A stretch of 51,244 nucleotides of DNA, taken from the NCBI GenBank assembly GCA_902478945.1, contig CABSMX010000002.1:1-51244 (forward strand), read 5' to 3'. The position numbers were made by a program, and so were the translations under genes. The stretch's first letter is position 1; each line of letters begins with the position of its first letter. Under the pieces are notes generated by a model, which ran no database searches, was not told where the DNA came from, and saw nothing but the letters and a program-made list of their open reading frames with translations. Below, piece by piece: positions 35,341-44,752 of the stretch. This DNA is from an uncultured Collinsella sp. (lineage in GTDB: Bacteria; Actinomycetota; Coriobacteriia; Coriobacteriales; Coriobacteriaceae).

Positions 35341-36783
35341 ATGTTAAATCAAAAAAACAAGGTGACACGCGCGGACTATGAGCAGTGGCGTGTCGGACAG
35401 GATGAGACGGCGGCTCGCATCGCGTCCGACCCCGATAGGCTTCTGTTCCATGTGGAGCCTGAGCTTGGCTGGCTCAACGACCCCAACGGTTTGGTTCAGA
35501 TTGGTGATACGTATCACATCTATCATCAATACGATCCGTTCGATGCTGCGCATGGCGGTCCAGTGCTTTGGAACCATCTGACGACAAAGGATTTTGTGAC
35601 GTACGAGAATCACGGCCCCGTGCTGTTCCCCGATTCCGATTTGGATTCGAGCGGAGCGTATTCTGGTTCTGCCTTTGTACGTGATGGCAAGATTCACTAC
35701 TTCTATACCGGCAACGTCAAGCATTTTGACCGCGATGATTACGACTACGTGTTGACGGGCCGTGAGCAAAACCAGATTCATATGGTTGCCGAGAATCCCG
35801 ACGAATTGGGCGAGAAGCGCATGGCTGTTGGACCAGTCGATTACCCCGACGATATCGGTACGCACGTGCGCGACCCCAAGATCCTTGAGCACGATGGTAT
35901 CTACTACATGGTTCTGGGCGCTCGTACGAAAGACGACCGTGGCTGCGTGCTTGTCTATACTTCGCGTGATTTAGGGGTCTGGAGCTATGCGACGCGCATT
36001 GAGCTGGGCGAGAAGTTTGGCTTTATGTGGGAGTGCCCTGATCTGTTTGAGCTTGATGGCGAGCTTATTCTCGTTTGCTGTCCGCAGGGTGTGCCTGCCG
36101 ATGGTTGGCGTTACCGCAATCCGCATCAGTGCGTGTGGTTCCCTATCGAGGCCGATTGGGAGGCGCCGAGCTTTAAAATCGTCAGGCAGGGCATGCCCCC
36201 GATGGTCGATGCCGGTTTTGATTTCTATGCTCCGCAGTCCTTTGAGGATGCTGCAGGCCGGCGTTTGATGATCGGATGGTCGGGTTGCCCCGATGCGACG
36301 GCGGAAAACCCGACGGTGGCGCGCGGGTGGCAGTGCGCGTTGACGGTGCCGCGAGAGCTGAGCATGCGCGATGGTAAGCTCTGCCAGCAGCCGGCGCACG
36401 AGATTGAGAGGATGCGCGGCGACTGCGTTCGCGCGACAGGCGGTGAAACCGTTGAGGAGCCGGGCCGCCTGTTTGATCTTGTGGTTTCCTGCGAGGGCGC
36501 CAAGATGGTCGAGCTCGAAATCCGCAAGGGTGTCTTTGTGCGTTATACGGACGGGATGCTTACCCTCGATATGGGTGACGAAGGCTATGGGCGCGACCAG
36601 AGGTCGATTGAGCTCGGCGAGCTTCGCGACCTACGCGTGCTTTCGGACACTACGATGGTCGAGATTTTTGCAAATGGCGGCGAGGCGGCACTTACGAGCC
36701 GTACCTATTCGCCGGCGGTTCCGGCGATGGAGCTGCACGCCGAGGGTGCGGCATCGATGAATTTCTACCGCCTCGTGCATTAA
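35341..36783 (+). CDS. scrB: Sucrose-6-phosphate hydrolase (GH32)
   Basis: 480-residue cytoplasmic beta-fructofuranosidase that cleaves sucrose-6-phosphate into glucose-6-phosphate and fructose. It carries the full GH32 set: WLNDPNGLVQ (nucleophile Asp, about residue 47), SGSAF, HVRDPKI (transition-state Asp, about 180) and WECPDLFEL (acid Glu, about 236). The C-terminal beta-sandwich is intact. The ATG at 35341 has only a weak ribosome-binding site (GAGAAAG). It is last in the sucrose operon. Confidence 0.92.
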   Translation: MLNQKNKVTRADYEQWRVGQDETAARIASDPDRLLFHVEPELGWLNDPNGLVQIGDTYHIYHQYDPFDAAHGGPVLWNHLTTKDFVTYENHGPVLFPDSDLDSSGAYSGSAFVRDGKIHYFYTGNVKHFDRDDYDYVLTGREQNQIHMVAENPDELGEKRMAVGPVDYPDDIGTHVRDPKILEHDGIYYMVLGARTKDDRGCVLVYTSRDLGVWSYATRIELGEKFGFMWECPDLFELDGELILVCCPQGVPADGWRYRNPHQCVWFPIEADWEAPSFKIVRQGMPPMVDAGFDFYAPQSFEDAAGRRLMIGWSGCPDATAENPTVARGWQCALTVPRELSMRDGKLCQQPAHEIERMRGDCVRATGGETVEEPGRLFDLVVSCEGAKMVELEIRKGVFVRYTDGMLTLDMGDEGYGRDQRSIELGELRDLRVLSDTTMVEIFANGGEAALTSRTYSPAVPAMELHAEGAASMNFYRLVH

Positions 36784-36839
36784 CCGTGCATGGGGCACGA
36801 TTGGACTTGCTGGGCGGAATGTGTTGCAGTTGCCGCAGC

Positions 36840-36880
36840 GAACTACCGTTTATCGCGTATAGCTACCGTTTGCGGGATAA
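36840..36880. promoter_or_regulatory. Tandem CTACCGTTT motifs between scrB and degV
   Basis: CTACCGTTTATCGCG and CTACCGTTTGCGGG are direct repeats 20 bases apart. They belong to the AACGGTAG motif seen at 4061, 28187, 39220 and 50531. The function is unknown. Confidence 0.4.
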
Positions 36881-36935
36881 GTAACACTCATTTATAAACC
36901 GTGTAAAATCTCAGCCAAGCACGGAGTTTTCCAGG

Positions 36936-36977
36936 GAGACGCTGTCCTTTGTTGTGTGCAAGGGGCGGCGTCTCTTT
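36936..36977 (+). terminator. Terminator-like hairpin upstream of degV
   Basis: GAGACGCTGTCC pairs with GGGCGGCGTCTC (two G-U pairs) and is followed by TTT. It may end the sucrose transcript or attenuate degV. Confidence 0.5.
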
Positions 36978-37061
36978 GGCGCTTGGACGCCGTTGTGCAA
37001 CAGTGCGGCGTCACGTGCGTCACATATTGAAAAACCAACGTCGAGATGGGTCGTGATAAGA

Positions 37062-37916
37062 ATGGGCAAATACGTAATCGTGGTTGAATCTGGTTCGGAT
37101 GTGACGCCAGAGCTCTGCGAGCGCTACGGCATCGTGTGCGTGCCCATGCATGTCACGATTGCTGACGAGACCGTCGAGGACGGTTCGATCGATCCGCTCG
37201 AGATTTATTCGCGCTGCAACGAGTTTGGCGTTATGCCCAAGACCAGCGGCTGCGCGCCTGCGGATTTTGCTCACGTGTACGACAGCATCCATGCCGAGCA
37301 GCCCGACGCGACTATTCTGCATCTTGCGTATTCCGAGGCCACGACCTGTTCGCATCAGTCCTCGAAGATTGCGGCCCAGGGGCGCGACTACGTGTTCTCC
37401 ATGGACACGCGTTTTGTCTCGGTGGGCCAGTCGCTCGTTGTCGTCGAGACCGCCAAATACATCGAGGCTCATCCCGATGCCACCGTCGACGAGATCTTTG
37501 CATTTACGAACTCCGTCATGGACCGTGTGCTGCTGGGCTTTGTTCCTACCGACCTAGCCTTCCTTAAGGCAGGCGGTCGTCTGTCCAACGTGGCATTCCT
37601 TGGCGCCCATCTGCTCAAGATTAAACCCTGCATTGAGGTGACGGGCGGCAAGTTCGTGGCGACTAAGAAGTTCCGCGGCTCTATGCTCAAGTGCGCCCGT
37701 GCCTTTATCGACCACATGGTTGCGAAGGGCGAGATTGACTACTCGCACATTGGCCTGGCGTATTCGGTGGGTCTTTCCCAGGAGCTGCGCTACGACATGG
37801 AGGTCTATGCGCACGATCTAGGCTTTAAGGACGTTACCTGGACTCAGGTCGGCGGCGTCATCTCGAGCCATTGCGGCCCGACCGCCTTCGGTGCGGTGCT
37901 CACGCTTAAGGCGTAA
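37062..37916 (+). CDS. DegV-family fatty-acid-binding protein
   Basis: 284-residue two-domain protein of the DegV family. These proteins bind fatty acids and in some bacteria (FakB) present them to a fatty-acid kinase. Features are YVIVVESGSDVTPELCERYG at the N terminus, PKTSGCAPADF near residue 60, MDTRFVSVGQSLVV near 120, GRLSNVAFLGAHLLKIKPCI near 175, and a C terminus with GGVISSHCGPTAFG. The ATG at 37062 gives the family N terminus; the upstream frame to 36954 overlaps the hairpin. No kinase gene is adjacent. Confidence 0.9.
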   Translation: MGKYVIVVESGSDVTPELCERYGIVCVPMHVTIADETVEDGSIDPLEIYSRCNEFGVMPKTSGCAPADFAHVYDSIHAEQPDATILHLAYSEATTCSHQSSKIAAQGRDYVFSMDTRFVSVGQSLVVVETAKYIEAHPDATVDEIFAFTNSVMDRVLLGFVPTDLAFLKAGGRLSNVAFLGAHLLKIKPCIEVTGGKFVATKKFRGSMLKCARAFIDHMVAKGEIDYSHIGLAYSVGLSQELRYDMEVYAHDLGFKDVTWTQVGGVISSHCGPTAFGAVLTLKA

Positions 37917-38108
37917 AGGCTGCAGACGAACATTTTCTCGCTTTCGCGAATGCTCAGCAGCCATATGATCGATATAAGTCCCTGCCATGGTGGTAGGGGG
38001 CAGATTAAAGCATGCCACTCTGGTCCGAGATGTTTAAACGCAAGCGTATGGGCTAGAATGGCTCTGGTATTTATGTAACCAAAACCAATGAGAGGCAAGG
38101 TAGCGGGA

Positions 38109-38927
38109 ATGGCTGAGATGACGCTCGAGGGTGTGGACGCTCGTCCCGAGGACTCTGCGTTTGCCCTGGGCCGCGTGCATTCAATCGAGACGATGGGTAC
38201 GGTCGACGGTCCCGGCATCCGCTTCGTAGTGTTTGTCCAAGGCTGCCCCATGCGCTGCGCGTATTGCCACAATCCCGATACTTGGTCTGTTAACGGCGGC
38301 ACCATGGTGACTGTCGAGCACCTCATGGACGAGTTCCAGAGCAACCATGAGTTCTATCGCAGCGGCGGCATTACGGTTTCGGGTGGCGAGCCGCTTCTGC
38401 AGCCCGAGTTTTTGGCCGATCTTTTCCGTGCAATGCACAACAATCCCGATGGCCGCGTGCATACCTGCCTCGACAGCTGCGGCTATGCGTTCGATCCCAA
38501 CCACCCCGAGAAGTTCGATGCCGTACTCAATGAGACCGATATGGTGCTGCTCGACATTAAACACGCCGATCCCGTCGAGCATAAAAAGCTGACCGGTTGC
38601 GATCCCGCACGCATTCTGGCGTTTGGCGATGAGCTTGCCCGTCGCAAGATTAAGGTCGTTATCCGCCACGTGGTGGTGCCGGGCATTACCGACACGGTGG
38701 AGGAGTGCGAGGCACTCGGCCGCCTGATTGCCCCGTGGCATAACGTGGTCGGCCTGGAGATGCTGCCGTATCACACGATGGGTGTCGTCAAGTACGAGCA
38801 ACTGGGCATTCCCTATAAGCTTGAGGGCGTGCCCCAGATGGATACCGCGCGCATGCCCGAGTTGCGCAATGCCGTTATGACCGGCATGAAAAAGCGCCGC
38901 ACGGAACTCAAAAACGCCATCGGCTAG
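38109..38927 (+). CDS. pflA: Pyruvate formate-lyase activating enzyme
   Basis: 272-residue radical-SAM enzyme that abstracts a hydrogen from the radical glycine of PFL, here expected to act on the separate 83-residue protein. The cluster motif is CPMRCAYCHNPDTW (CxxxCxxC), preceded by TMGTVDGPGIRFVVF. SAM-binding elements GGITVSGGEPLLQ and DIKHAD follow. I use the ATG at 38109 (AAGG about 7 bases upstream); an ATG at 38088 is possible. It is 8 kb away from pflB, whereas the genes are usually adjacent. Confidence 0.92.
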   Translation: MAEMTLEGVDARPEDSAFALGRVHSIETMGTVDGPGIRFVVFVQGCPMRCAYCHNPDTWSVNGGTMVTVEHLMDEFQSNHEFYRSGGITVSGGEPLLQPEFLADLFRAMHNNPDGRVHTCLDSCGYAFDPNHPEKFDAVLNETDMVLLDIKHADPVEHKKLTGCDPARILAFGDELARRKIKVVIRHVVVPGITDTVEECEALGRLIAPWHNVVGLEMLPYHTMGVVKYEQLGIPYKLEGVPQMDTARMPELRNAVMTGMKKRRTELKNAIG

Positions 38928-38947
38928 CGAGTCATTTTCGCCCCCAA

Positions 38948-38983
38948 GGGCACTCATTGGGGACAGACTTAAATGAGTGCCCC
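38948..38983. repeat. Small palindrome of the GGGGACAG type
   Basis: GGGCACTCATT and AATGAGTGCCC flank GGGGACAGACTTA. The ATTGGGGACA core is shared with the copies at 4961 and 8845. It lies just after pflA. Confidence 0.6.
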
Positions 38984-39017
38984 CGGGCACCAAGTTGATT
39001 GCCAAAGAGCCCCGTCA

Positions 39018-39084
39018 AGTTGCGGTGGAATAGTTCTTGTTTTTCGGCTTATGCCGCCCAAATAGGAACTATTCCACCGCAACT
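39018..39084. repeat. Perfect 19-bp inverted repeat between pflA and the serine hydrolase
   Basis: AGTTGCGGTGGAATAGTTC and its exact complement flank a 29-base loop that contains CGGC-TTAT-GCCG. There is no T-run. The rest of the 38928-39242 gap is promoter DNA, with GAACGGTAG at 39219. Confidence 0.7.
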
Positions 39085-39242
39085 GCGTTTTGGGCGGAGA
39101 TGCGCAACAGAATCGTGCCATTTGGATAAATACGCTTGTGGTTTCTTTAAAGACACCTTAAACGCCGCTGAATATCTTTGGAAAGAAATGCCTGCTCGGT
39201 ATTATGCTGCTCGTATATGAACGGTAGCAGTCAGGAGACCAC

Positions 39243-40340
39243 GTGCGAAACAACGCATCGCGGGACGAGTATATGCCGCAGCATAGCAGCAGATATGAGA
39301 CGAAGGGCACGTCTTCGCGTGACCTTGCCGACGCTCGCGTCCGCGTGACGAAGATTGCCGCCATTGGGATGCTAACGTTGGCGATTATTATCCTCGGAAT
39401 TACCGCCAAAACCTACGCGTCGGAGCGAATGGCACACTCAGATGCGTCAACGGTACAGACGCAAAACGAGAAAGTTTCAAAGTCCAAAGCGTCGGCAGAT
39501 CTCAAGACGAGACTTCCGAAGGCGGACTTCAACGATATCCCTTCGGGTGATACCGTTCAGACCTTCTCGTTGGTGGATAACAAGACTCCTACCTTGGAGG
39601 ATGAGAGCCTTGCCTTGCTCCAGGATGCCCTGAGTCGGGCGCAGGAGCTAGGCGATGTGGGTGTGGTGTTTTACGATTTGTCGAGCGGCAAGGGCGTGAC
39701 GTATAACGCCGATGTCGAGGTTTACGGCGCGAGTAGCTACAAGGCACTCTATGCGTTGTACATCTGCGAATCTCTGGTCGAGACGGGCCAGGTCTCACTC
39801 GATGATTTCCTTGGCACCTATGGTGGCTACAACATGGGTTGGCAGACGGTGCGCGACCTGATCGATGCCGCGATCGTTAATTCGGACAACGATTCGTTTA
39901 TTGCGTTACGCGCGGCGTTTGACAGTGTCGGTTACGAGGATTGGATTGCCAGTCTTGGCATCGATTACGATACCGCACTCGATCCGATGAGTGATTTTCC
40001 CACCTATTGCCCGCGCACCTCAGCCAAGTTGTGGCGCGAGATGAGCGAGTATTTGAGCCGTGATAGCGAGACGTCGCAATGGCTGTCGGGCCTTTTGGCC
40101 TCTACGGCCCGATCGTTTATTCGTGACGGGATTGCCGACGAGCAGGTTTTGGTGCGCAACAAGGCAGGCTGGATCAGTGAGGATGACTGCTATTCGACAT
40201 GCGATGCGGGCCTTATCGACATCGATAGCCGTACCTATGTCATGAGCATCATGACATCGATGCCGTGGAGCGACCGCTCGAGCGAGGTTACGGCTGCGAT
40301 TGCAAAGGCTCTGTTTGATACCCGAGCTGCGCTGGTCTAA
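39243..40340 (+). CDS. Membrane-anchored serine hydrolase, class A beta-lactamase-like
   Basis: 365-residue protein with one N-terminal membrane helix (about 38-57) that puts the rest outside the cell. A polar linker precedes a penicillin-recognising fold: S-x-x-K at 164-167 (in GASSYKALY), SDN at 214-216, and KAG in place of KTG near 306. This matches class A beta-lactamase-like proteins of Gram-positives, many of which act in cell-wall metabolism rather than drug resistance. The start is GTG at 39243 with AGGAG 5 bases upstream. True beta-lactamase activity is not implied. Confidence 0.82.
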   Translation: MRNNASRDEYMPQHSSRYETKGTSSRDLADARVRVTKIAAIGMLTLAIIILGITAKTYASERMAHSDASTVQTQNEKVSKSKASADLKTRLPKADFNDIPSGDTVQTFSLVDNKTPTLEDESLALLQDALSRAQELGDVGVVFYDLSSGKGVTYNADVEVYGASSYKALYALYICESLVETGQVSLDDFLGTYGGYNMGWQTVRDLIDAAIVNSDNDSFIALRAAFDSVGYEDWIASLGIDYDTALDPMSDFPTYCPRTSAKLWREMSEYLSRDSETSQWLSGLLASTARSFIRDGIADEQVLVRNKAGWISEDDCYSTCDAGLIDIDSRTYVMSIMTSMPWSDRSSEVTAAIAKALFDTRAALV

Positions 40341-40418
40341 CGTGTTCGTTTGACGAGGTCAAACAAAATGCTGGTACCATACCGTGGTTGAGAATTTCGA
40401 ATAGGTTTGGGGAATGGC

Positions 40419-41159
40419 ATGGCTACCATCGCGATTATCGGTGCGCTCGAAAAAGAGATCATGCAGATCAAGGAAGAGTTGAGCAACGTTTGCATGGTAC
40501 AGGAGGCGGGCTTGAACGTTGTGACCGGCGGGCTCGACGACCTGTCGATTGTCGCCACGACGGCGGGTATGGGCACGGTAAACGCTGCCGCCGCAACACA
40601 GCACCTCATTAGCAAGTATGCTCCACAGGCAGTTGTGTTTTCTGGTATCGCAGGTGGCCTGAATCCCAAGCTCCATATCGACGATGTCGTCATTGGCAAA
40701 TGCCTGCGCTATCTAGATACCGATACCGCGCTTATCGCCGAGTCTGCACCGGGGCTCGAGGAGTTTGTCTCGACGCCTGCGCTGGTCGATATTGCCGCCG
40801 ATGTGCTTGCTGAGCGTGGGTTTGTTGATGCTTCGACAAATGCGACCGCTTCGAACGAGGGCGCAAAGCAGTTCCTGGTCGGCACGATTGCCACGGGTAA
40901 CCGCTTTGTGACGGGCGCCGCCATGCGCAATGATGCCATCGAGGCGACGCATGCCGATTGTGTCGGCATGGAGGGCGCGGCAATTGCCCATGTCGCAACC
41001 AAAAATGGTGTCGATTGCCTGGTGCTGCGTGCTATCAGCGATAATTGTGACGAGGCGTATGATGCGATTTGCGACCGCGAGTTTGACCTGTTCGAGTATG
41101 CCCGTACCGCGAGTGGCATTACGCTCGATATCGTTCGCCGTATCGCTGCTATCTATTAG
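40419..41159 (+). CDS. mtnN: 5'-methylthioadenosine/S-adenosylhomocysteine nucleosidase
   Basis: 246-residue nucleosidase that hydrolyses MTA, SAH and 5'-deoxyadenosine, the by-product of radical-SAM enzymes such as PflA. Landmarks are IAIIGALEKEI, SGIAGGLNP, VGMEGAAIAHVA (substrate Glu) and LRAISDNCDE with the catalytic Asp. The ATG at 40419 has GGGGA 5 bases upstream; an upstream TTG at 40407 is less likely. It is followed 38 bases later by engB. Confidence 0.9.
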   Translation: MATIAIIGALEKEIMQIKEELSNVCMVQEAGLNVVTGGLDDLSIVATTAGMGTVNAAAATQHLISKYAPQAVVFSGIAGGLNPKLHIDDVVIGKCLRYLDTDTALIAESAPGLEEFVSTPALVDIAADVLAERGFVDASTNATASNEGAKQFLVGTIATGNRFVTGAAMRNDAIEATHADCVGMEGAAIAHVATKNGVDCLVLRAISDNCDEAYDAICDREFDLFEYARTASGITLDIVRRIAAIY

Positions 41160-41197
41160 CGCGCTCTTTTGTAAAAACCTACGACCAAGGAGTGTCC

Positions 41198-41788
41198 ATG
41201 GCCGATTCCATTAACTACCAGCTTGCCAAGTTCGTCGCTAGCTACGGCAAGGTTTCGCAGATCCCCGAGTCCACCTGTCCCGAGGTGAGCTTCGTTGGCC
41301 GCTCAAATGTGGGCAAGTCGTCCATCATGAACAAGCTCTTTGGCCGCAAGAACTTGGTGAAGGTTTCGAGCACGCCGGGCAAGACGAGCAACATCAATTT
41401 CTTCGAGGCCGACGACGTGCATTTTGTGGACCTGCCGGGCTACGGTTTCGCCCGTCGTTCCAAGGCCGAGCGCGACCGCTGGGCCGAGCTCATCGGTGAC
41501 TTCTTCGACTCCGAGCGCAGCTTTAACTTGGTTGTGTCGCTAGTGGACATTCGCCATGATCCCAGTAAGCTCGACCATGACATGATCGACTACCTGCAGG
41601 GCAACGAGTTCAACTTTATCGTCTGCCTCACCAAGGCCGACAAGCTCAGCCGTACCCAGCAGGCCCGCCAGGCAGCTGCCATCAAAAAGCAACTCAACGT
41701 CCCGGCCGAGAACGTAATCATCACAAGCTCCCAAACCGGTGCGGGCATCGACGAACTCAAAAAGCGCATCGCCGCGGCCTGCCTCTAA
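41198..41788 (+). CDS. engB: Ribosome-biogenesis GTPase EngB/YsxC
   Basis: 196-residue GTPase for assembly of the large ribosomal subunit. G1 GRSNVGKSS, G2 STPGKTSNI, G3 DLPGYGFA and G4 TKADKL are all present in order. The ATG at 41198 is 5 bases after AAGGAG. It converges on thrB across palindrome P3. Confidence 0.95.
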   Translation: MADSINYQLAKFVASYGKVSQIPESTCPEVSFVGRSNVGKSSIMNKLFGRKNLVKVSSTPGKTSNINFFEADDVHFVDLPGYGFARRSKAERDRWAELIGDFFDSERSFNLVVSLVDIRHDPSKLDHDMIDYLQGNEFNFIVCLTKADKLSRTQQARQAAAIKKQLNVPAENVIITSSQTGAGIDELKKRIAAACL

Positions 41789-41896
41789 TAAGTGCCCCAA
41801 CCTAGCAAGAGCCCCTATCAATAAAAAGCCATAATTTCAGCCCGGCGCCCCTTCAAAGCGTGGGTCCCTATAGACATCCTCAGCAAGGTAGGCGCA

Positions 41897-42023
41897 GGGA
41901 CGGTCGGGATGTTCCCTCAAAATCATTCCGCAGCGCGAAGGCCCCTTGTCCGTCGCTCCGTAGGAGCAGGACAAGGGGCCTTCATGCGCGAGGACGATTT
42001 TGAGGGAACACCCCGACCGTCCC
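41897..42023 (-). repeat. Long covarying palindrome, copy P3 (inverted orientation)
   Basis: 27-base arms (41897-41923 and 41997-42023) with one G-T pair include GTTCCCTCAAAAT. Read on the minus strand the core is CGTCCTCGCGCATG on one side and GCTGCGGAATG on the other, as in P1. The inner stem is GAAGGCCCCTTGTCC and its complement. It lies between the convergent engB and thrB genes. Confidence 0.85.
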
Positions 42024-42046
42024 GGACAGGTATATGAGGGGGATGT

Positions 42047-42928
42047 CTACAGGTACTCGATTTGAGCGCCATCGGTGTCGCACGTCAGAATATGCGTATC
42101 ACACTTAGGGAACTGCTCGCGCAGCTTGACCTGCAGGAACTTTGCCACGATGGTGTCGTCAGTCACGGCCATGAGGGTCGAGCCCGATCCGCTGATCCAG
42201 ATGGTCTTGGCGCCGCCGTTAAGGCAGGTGTCGCGCACGGCGTTGTAGTCGGGAATCAGACGGCGACGATAGGGTTCCTGAATGCGGTCGTCATTGGCGG
42301 CGGCAATTAGGTCCAGGTCACCAGTCTCCAAGCCGCGCGTCATGCCGGCGATGCGGCCCATCTGCCACACGGCGGTGGAGAGCGGAATCTCCTGCGGCAC
42401 GACCTTGCGCGCCTCGCTCGTGTGTACCTCGTAGGGCGGAATCACGGTAATAAAACGCAAGCGATCGCTCACCTCGTAGCGCAGGCACTGGGGGAGCGAA
42501 TCGGTCGGCGTAAAGGAGCAGACGGCACCGCCCAGGATAGCGGGGGCGACGTTATCGGGATGGCCCTCGACCTCGGTGGCAATGCGGACGAGCTCGGCAC
42601 GGTCGACGGTGTGGCCCGTCAGCGCGGCGGCCGCCATAATGCCGGCGACGACGCAGGTGGAGCTGGAACCCAGGCCGCGAGCGACGGGCACGTCGGTTTG
42701 AATGTCGATGGCAACGGGGAAAGCCGGCTCGCCCCATGCGGCCAGTGCATCGACAAAGCTCACATAGACCAGGTTGTTCTCGTTTTGGAATTCCTCGGGG
42801 CAGCCCGTGATGGTGAGCTTGTCGGCGCGCTCGAAGGTGAAGTGCGAGTAGAGGCTGACGGCCATGCCGAGGGTGTCGTAGCCGATGCCCAAGTTGGCGC
42901 TCGTTGCTGGGACGGTGATCTTGATCAT
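42047..42928 (-). CDS. thrB: Homoserine kinase
   Basis: 293-residue GHMP-family kinase that makes O-phosphohomoserine for threonine synthase. The ATP loop is PVARGLGSSSTCVVAG near residue 88, and the N-terminal KITVPATSANLGIGYDTLGM and C-terminal ISGSGSTLMAV match the family. The ATG at 42928 is preceded by GGAGG. It lies 200 bases downstream of thrC on the same strand with a palindrome between; homoserine dehydrogenase is not in the window. Confidence 0.94.
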   Translation of the reverse strand: MIKITVPATSANLGIGYDTLGMAVSLYSHFTFERADKLTITGCPEEFQNENNLVYVSFVDALAAWGEPAFPVAIDIQTDVPVARGLGSSSTCVVAGIMAAAALTGHTVDRAELVRIATEVEGHPDNVAPAILGGAVCSFTPTDSLPQCLRYEVSDRLRFITVIPPYEVHTSEARKVVPQEIPLSTAVWQMGRIAGMTRGLETGDLDLIAAANDDRIQEPYRRRLIPDYNAVRDTCLNGGAKTIWISGSGSTLMAVTDDTIVAKFLQVKLREQFPKCDTHILTCDTDGAQIEYL

Positions 42929-42941
42929 GTGGGTCCTCCTG

Positions 42942-43053
42942 GCGTGCCTGGCTGTTTAGTTCGCTGCTCGGACAGTCCTGCGCAAGACGGAAAGCACATT
43001 AAGTGCTTTCCTTTGCGTGCGGAACTCGCGACGAACTAAACAGCCAGGCACGC
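42942..43053 (+). repeat. Long covarying palindrome, copy P5 (divergent core)
   Basis: Perfect 22-base arms (GCGTGCCTGGCTGTTTAG plus 4). The core is CAGTCCTGCGCA on the left and TGCGTGCGGAAC on the right, a diverged form of the P1 core. The inner stem is GGAAAGCAC/GTGCTTTCC with loop ATTAA. It lies between thrC and thrB. Confidence 0.75.
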
Positions 43054-43130
43054 TGTGCGCGTTCGTCATCATCCCGGGGGTTATCTGATGGAAGAAGGTG
43101 CGCCGGCTTTCGCCGGCGCTTAGTAAGGGT

Positions 43131-44648
43131 TTAGTTGGAAGCCATCTTTTTTGCTGCAGACTCTACGTAGTTGGCCATGTCGGCTACGTCGCAGACGTCT
43201 TCGAAGCGGACGGGCTTGGACTCGAGTTCGGCGAGCTGGGTTGGGGCGACCGTATTGGTGGCCTGCTCGAGCACGCGCATGGCTTCAAAGTCGTCCTCGG
43301 GAACGTCGAGTCCCAGGGCGTCGCAGCAGGCGCGCGGGAACTTGTAGGGGCTGGCGGTCGAAAGCAGCACACGGGCCTTGGCGCCCTCGGCGGGAGCGAC
43401 CTTTTCAAAGACGTGATAGCCGCAAGCGGTGTGCGGGTCGATCACGTAGCCGTTCGCGTCCCAGCAGCTCTTGATGGCAGCGCGGACCTCGTCCTCGCTG
43501 GCCCAACCGCAGCCAAAGACGCTCTGAATCTTTGCCAGCAGGTCGGCGGGAACCTCGTAGCGACCCGTCTGGGCAAGCTGCTCCATAAGGCCGGCAACAA
43601 GCTCGCAGTCGCCATCGGACAGGAAGTACAGCATGCGCTCCAGGTTGGAGCTAATAAGGATGTCCATCGACGGCGAGATGGTCGTGAAGAAAGGACGGTT
43701 GCGGTCGTAGACGCCGGTGGTCAGGAAGTCGGCCAGCACGTTGTTCTTGTCGCTCGCGACGATGAGCTTGGCGACGGGTAGACCCATGCGCTTGGCATAG
43801 TAACCGGCCAGGATATCGCCAAAGTTGCCGGTCGGTACGCAGAACTCCACGGCGTCGCCGGCCTCGATGGCGCCGGCGCGCAGCAGCTGCGCATAGGCGG
43901 CAAAGTAGTAGACGACCTGCGGCACCAGGCGGCCGACGTTGATGGAGTTGGCGCTCGAAAGCACCGTGCCGGCGGCCTCTAGACGTTCGGCAAGCTCCTT
44001 ATCGGCAAAGATGCGCTTGACGGCACTCTGGGCATCGTCGAAGTTGCCGCGGATGCCGCAGACGGCGACGTTATCGCCCTCCTGCGTGGACATCTGCAGG
44101 TTCTGGACGCGGCTGACCTTGCCCTCGGGATAAAAGACGGTAATACCCGTGCCCGGGGCGTTGGCAAAGCCGGCGAGTGCTGCCTTGCCCGTGTCGCCCG
44201 ACGTGGCGGTGACGATCATGATGCGCTCGGCGCCGCCGTCCTTGGCGGAAGTGCGGGCCATGAGGCGGGGGAGCATCTGCAGAGCGACGTCCTTGAAGGC
44301 GCTCGTGGGGCCGCCAAAGAGCTCCATCACATAGGTCTGAGGGGCGTCAGCGCCCGGCGCAGCGTCGAGTTTGACGAGCGGCGTAACCTCTTCACTCGCG
44401 AACGTGCCGCGGTATGCCTCGTCGACACACGCCGAAATTTCTTCGGCCGTGTAATCATTCAGTAACATTCCCAACACATCTTGAGCGATTTCAAAGTACG
44501 ATTTATCTGCAAGCGAGCTGATATCGACCTGCTGGGTGCCGAGCTCGTCCGAGACAAACAAACCCCCGTCGGGAGCGATGCCGGTGCGGATTGCCACCTT
44601 ACTTGAGCACGATAAAGTGCGTCCTCGTGTACTATGATAAGTTCCCAT
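43131..44648 (-). CDS. thrC: Threonine synthase
   Basis: 505-residue pyridoxal-phosphate enzyme that converts O-phosphohomoserine to threonine. The lysine is in FGGPTSAFKDVALQ near residue 112. Other signatures are TATSGDTGKAALAGF, YPEGKVSRVQNLQM and CVPTGNFGDILAGY. The start at 44648 (MGTYHSTRG) has GAGGAG about 9 bases upstream; the frame reaches 44693 without a better site. It is divergent from lysC, with 104 bases between them. A GCGCCGGC-TTTC-GCCGGCGC hairpin at 43101-43120 may end its mRNA. Confidence 0.94.
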   Translation of the reverse strand: MGTYHSTRGRTLSCSSKVAIRTGIAPDGGLFVSDELGTQQVDISSLADKSYFEIAQDVLGMLLNDYTAEEISACVDEAYRGTFASEEVTPLVKLDAAPGADAPQTYVMELFGGPTSAFKDVALQMLPRLMARTSAKDGGAERIMIVTATSGDTGKAALAGFANAPGTGITVFYPEGKVSRVQNLQMSTQEGDNVAVCGIRGNFDDAQSAVKRIFADKELAERLEAAGTVLSSANSINVGRLVPQVVYYFAAYAQLLRAGAIEAGDAVEFCVPTGNFGDILAGYYAKRMGLPVAKLIVASDKNNVLADFLTTGVYDRNRPFFTTISPSMDILISSNLERMLYFLSDGDCELVAGLMEQLAQTGRYEVPADLLAKIQSVFGCGWASEDEVRAAIKSCWDANGYVIDPHTACGYHVFEKVAPAEGAKARVLLSTASPYKFPRACCDALGLDVPEDDFEAMRVLEQATNTVAPTQLAELESKPVRFEDVCDVADMANYVESAAKKMASN

Positions 44649-44752
44649 ATAACACTGCTCCTCGGATGCCTTGGTCCCAATCGGTGAAACCATGGTATCA
44701 GAGCGCGCAAAATAGGTTCGCAGAGGCTTTTTAGAAAGGTAACCTCCAGCCC

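Noticed and set aside
39243..40340. Antibiotic-resistance beta-lactamase
   Set aside because: The S-x-x-K and SDN motifs fit, but KAG replaces KTG and the membrane-anchored form is common among non-resistance serine hydrolases.
44649..44752. Lysine riboswitch or T-box before lysC
   Set aside because: The gap to thrC is only 104 bases and shows no such structure.
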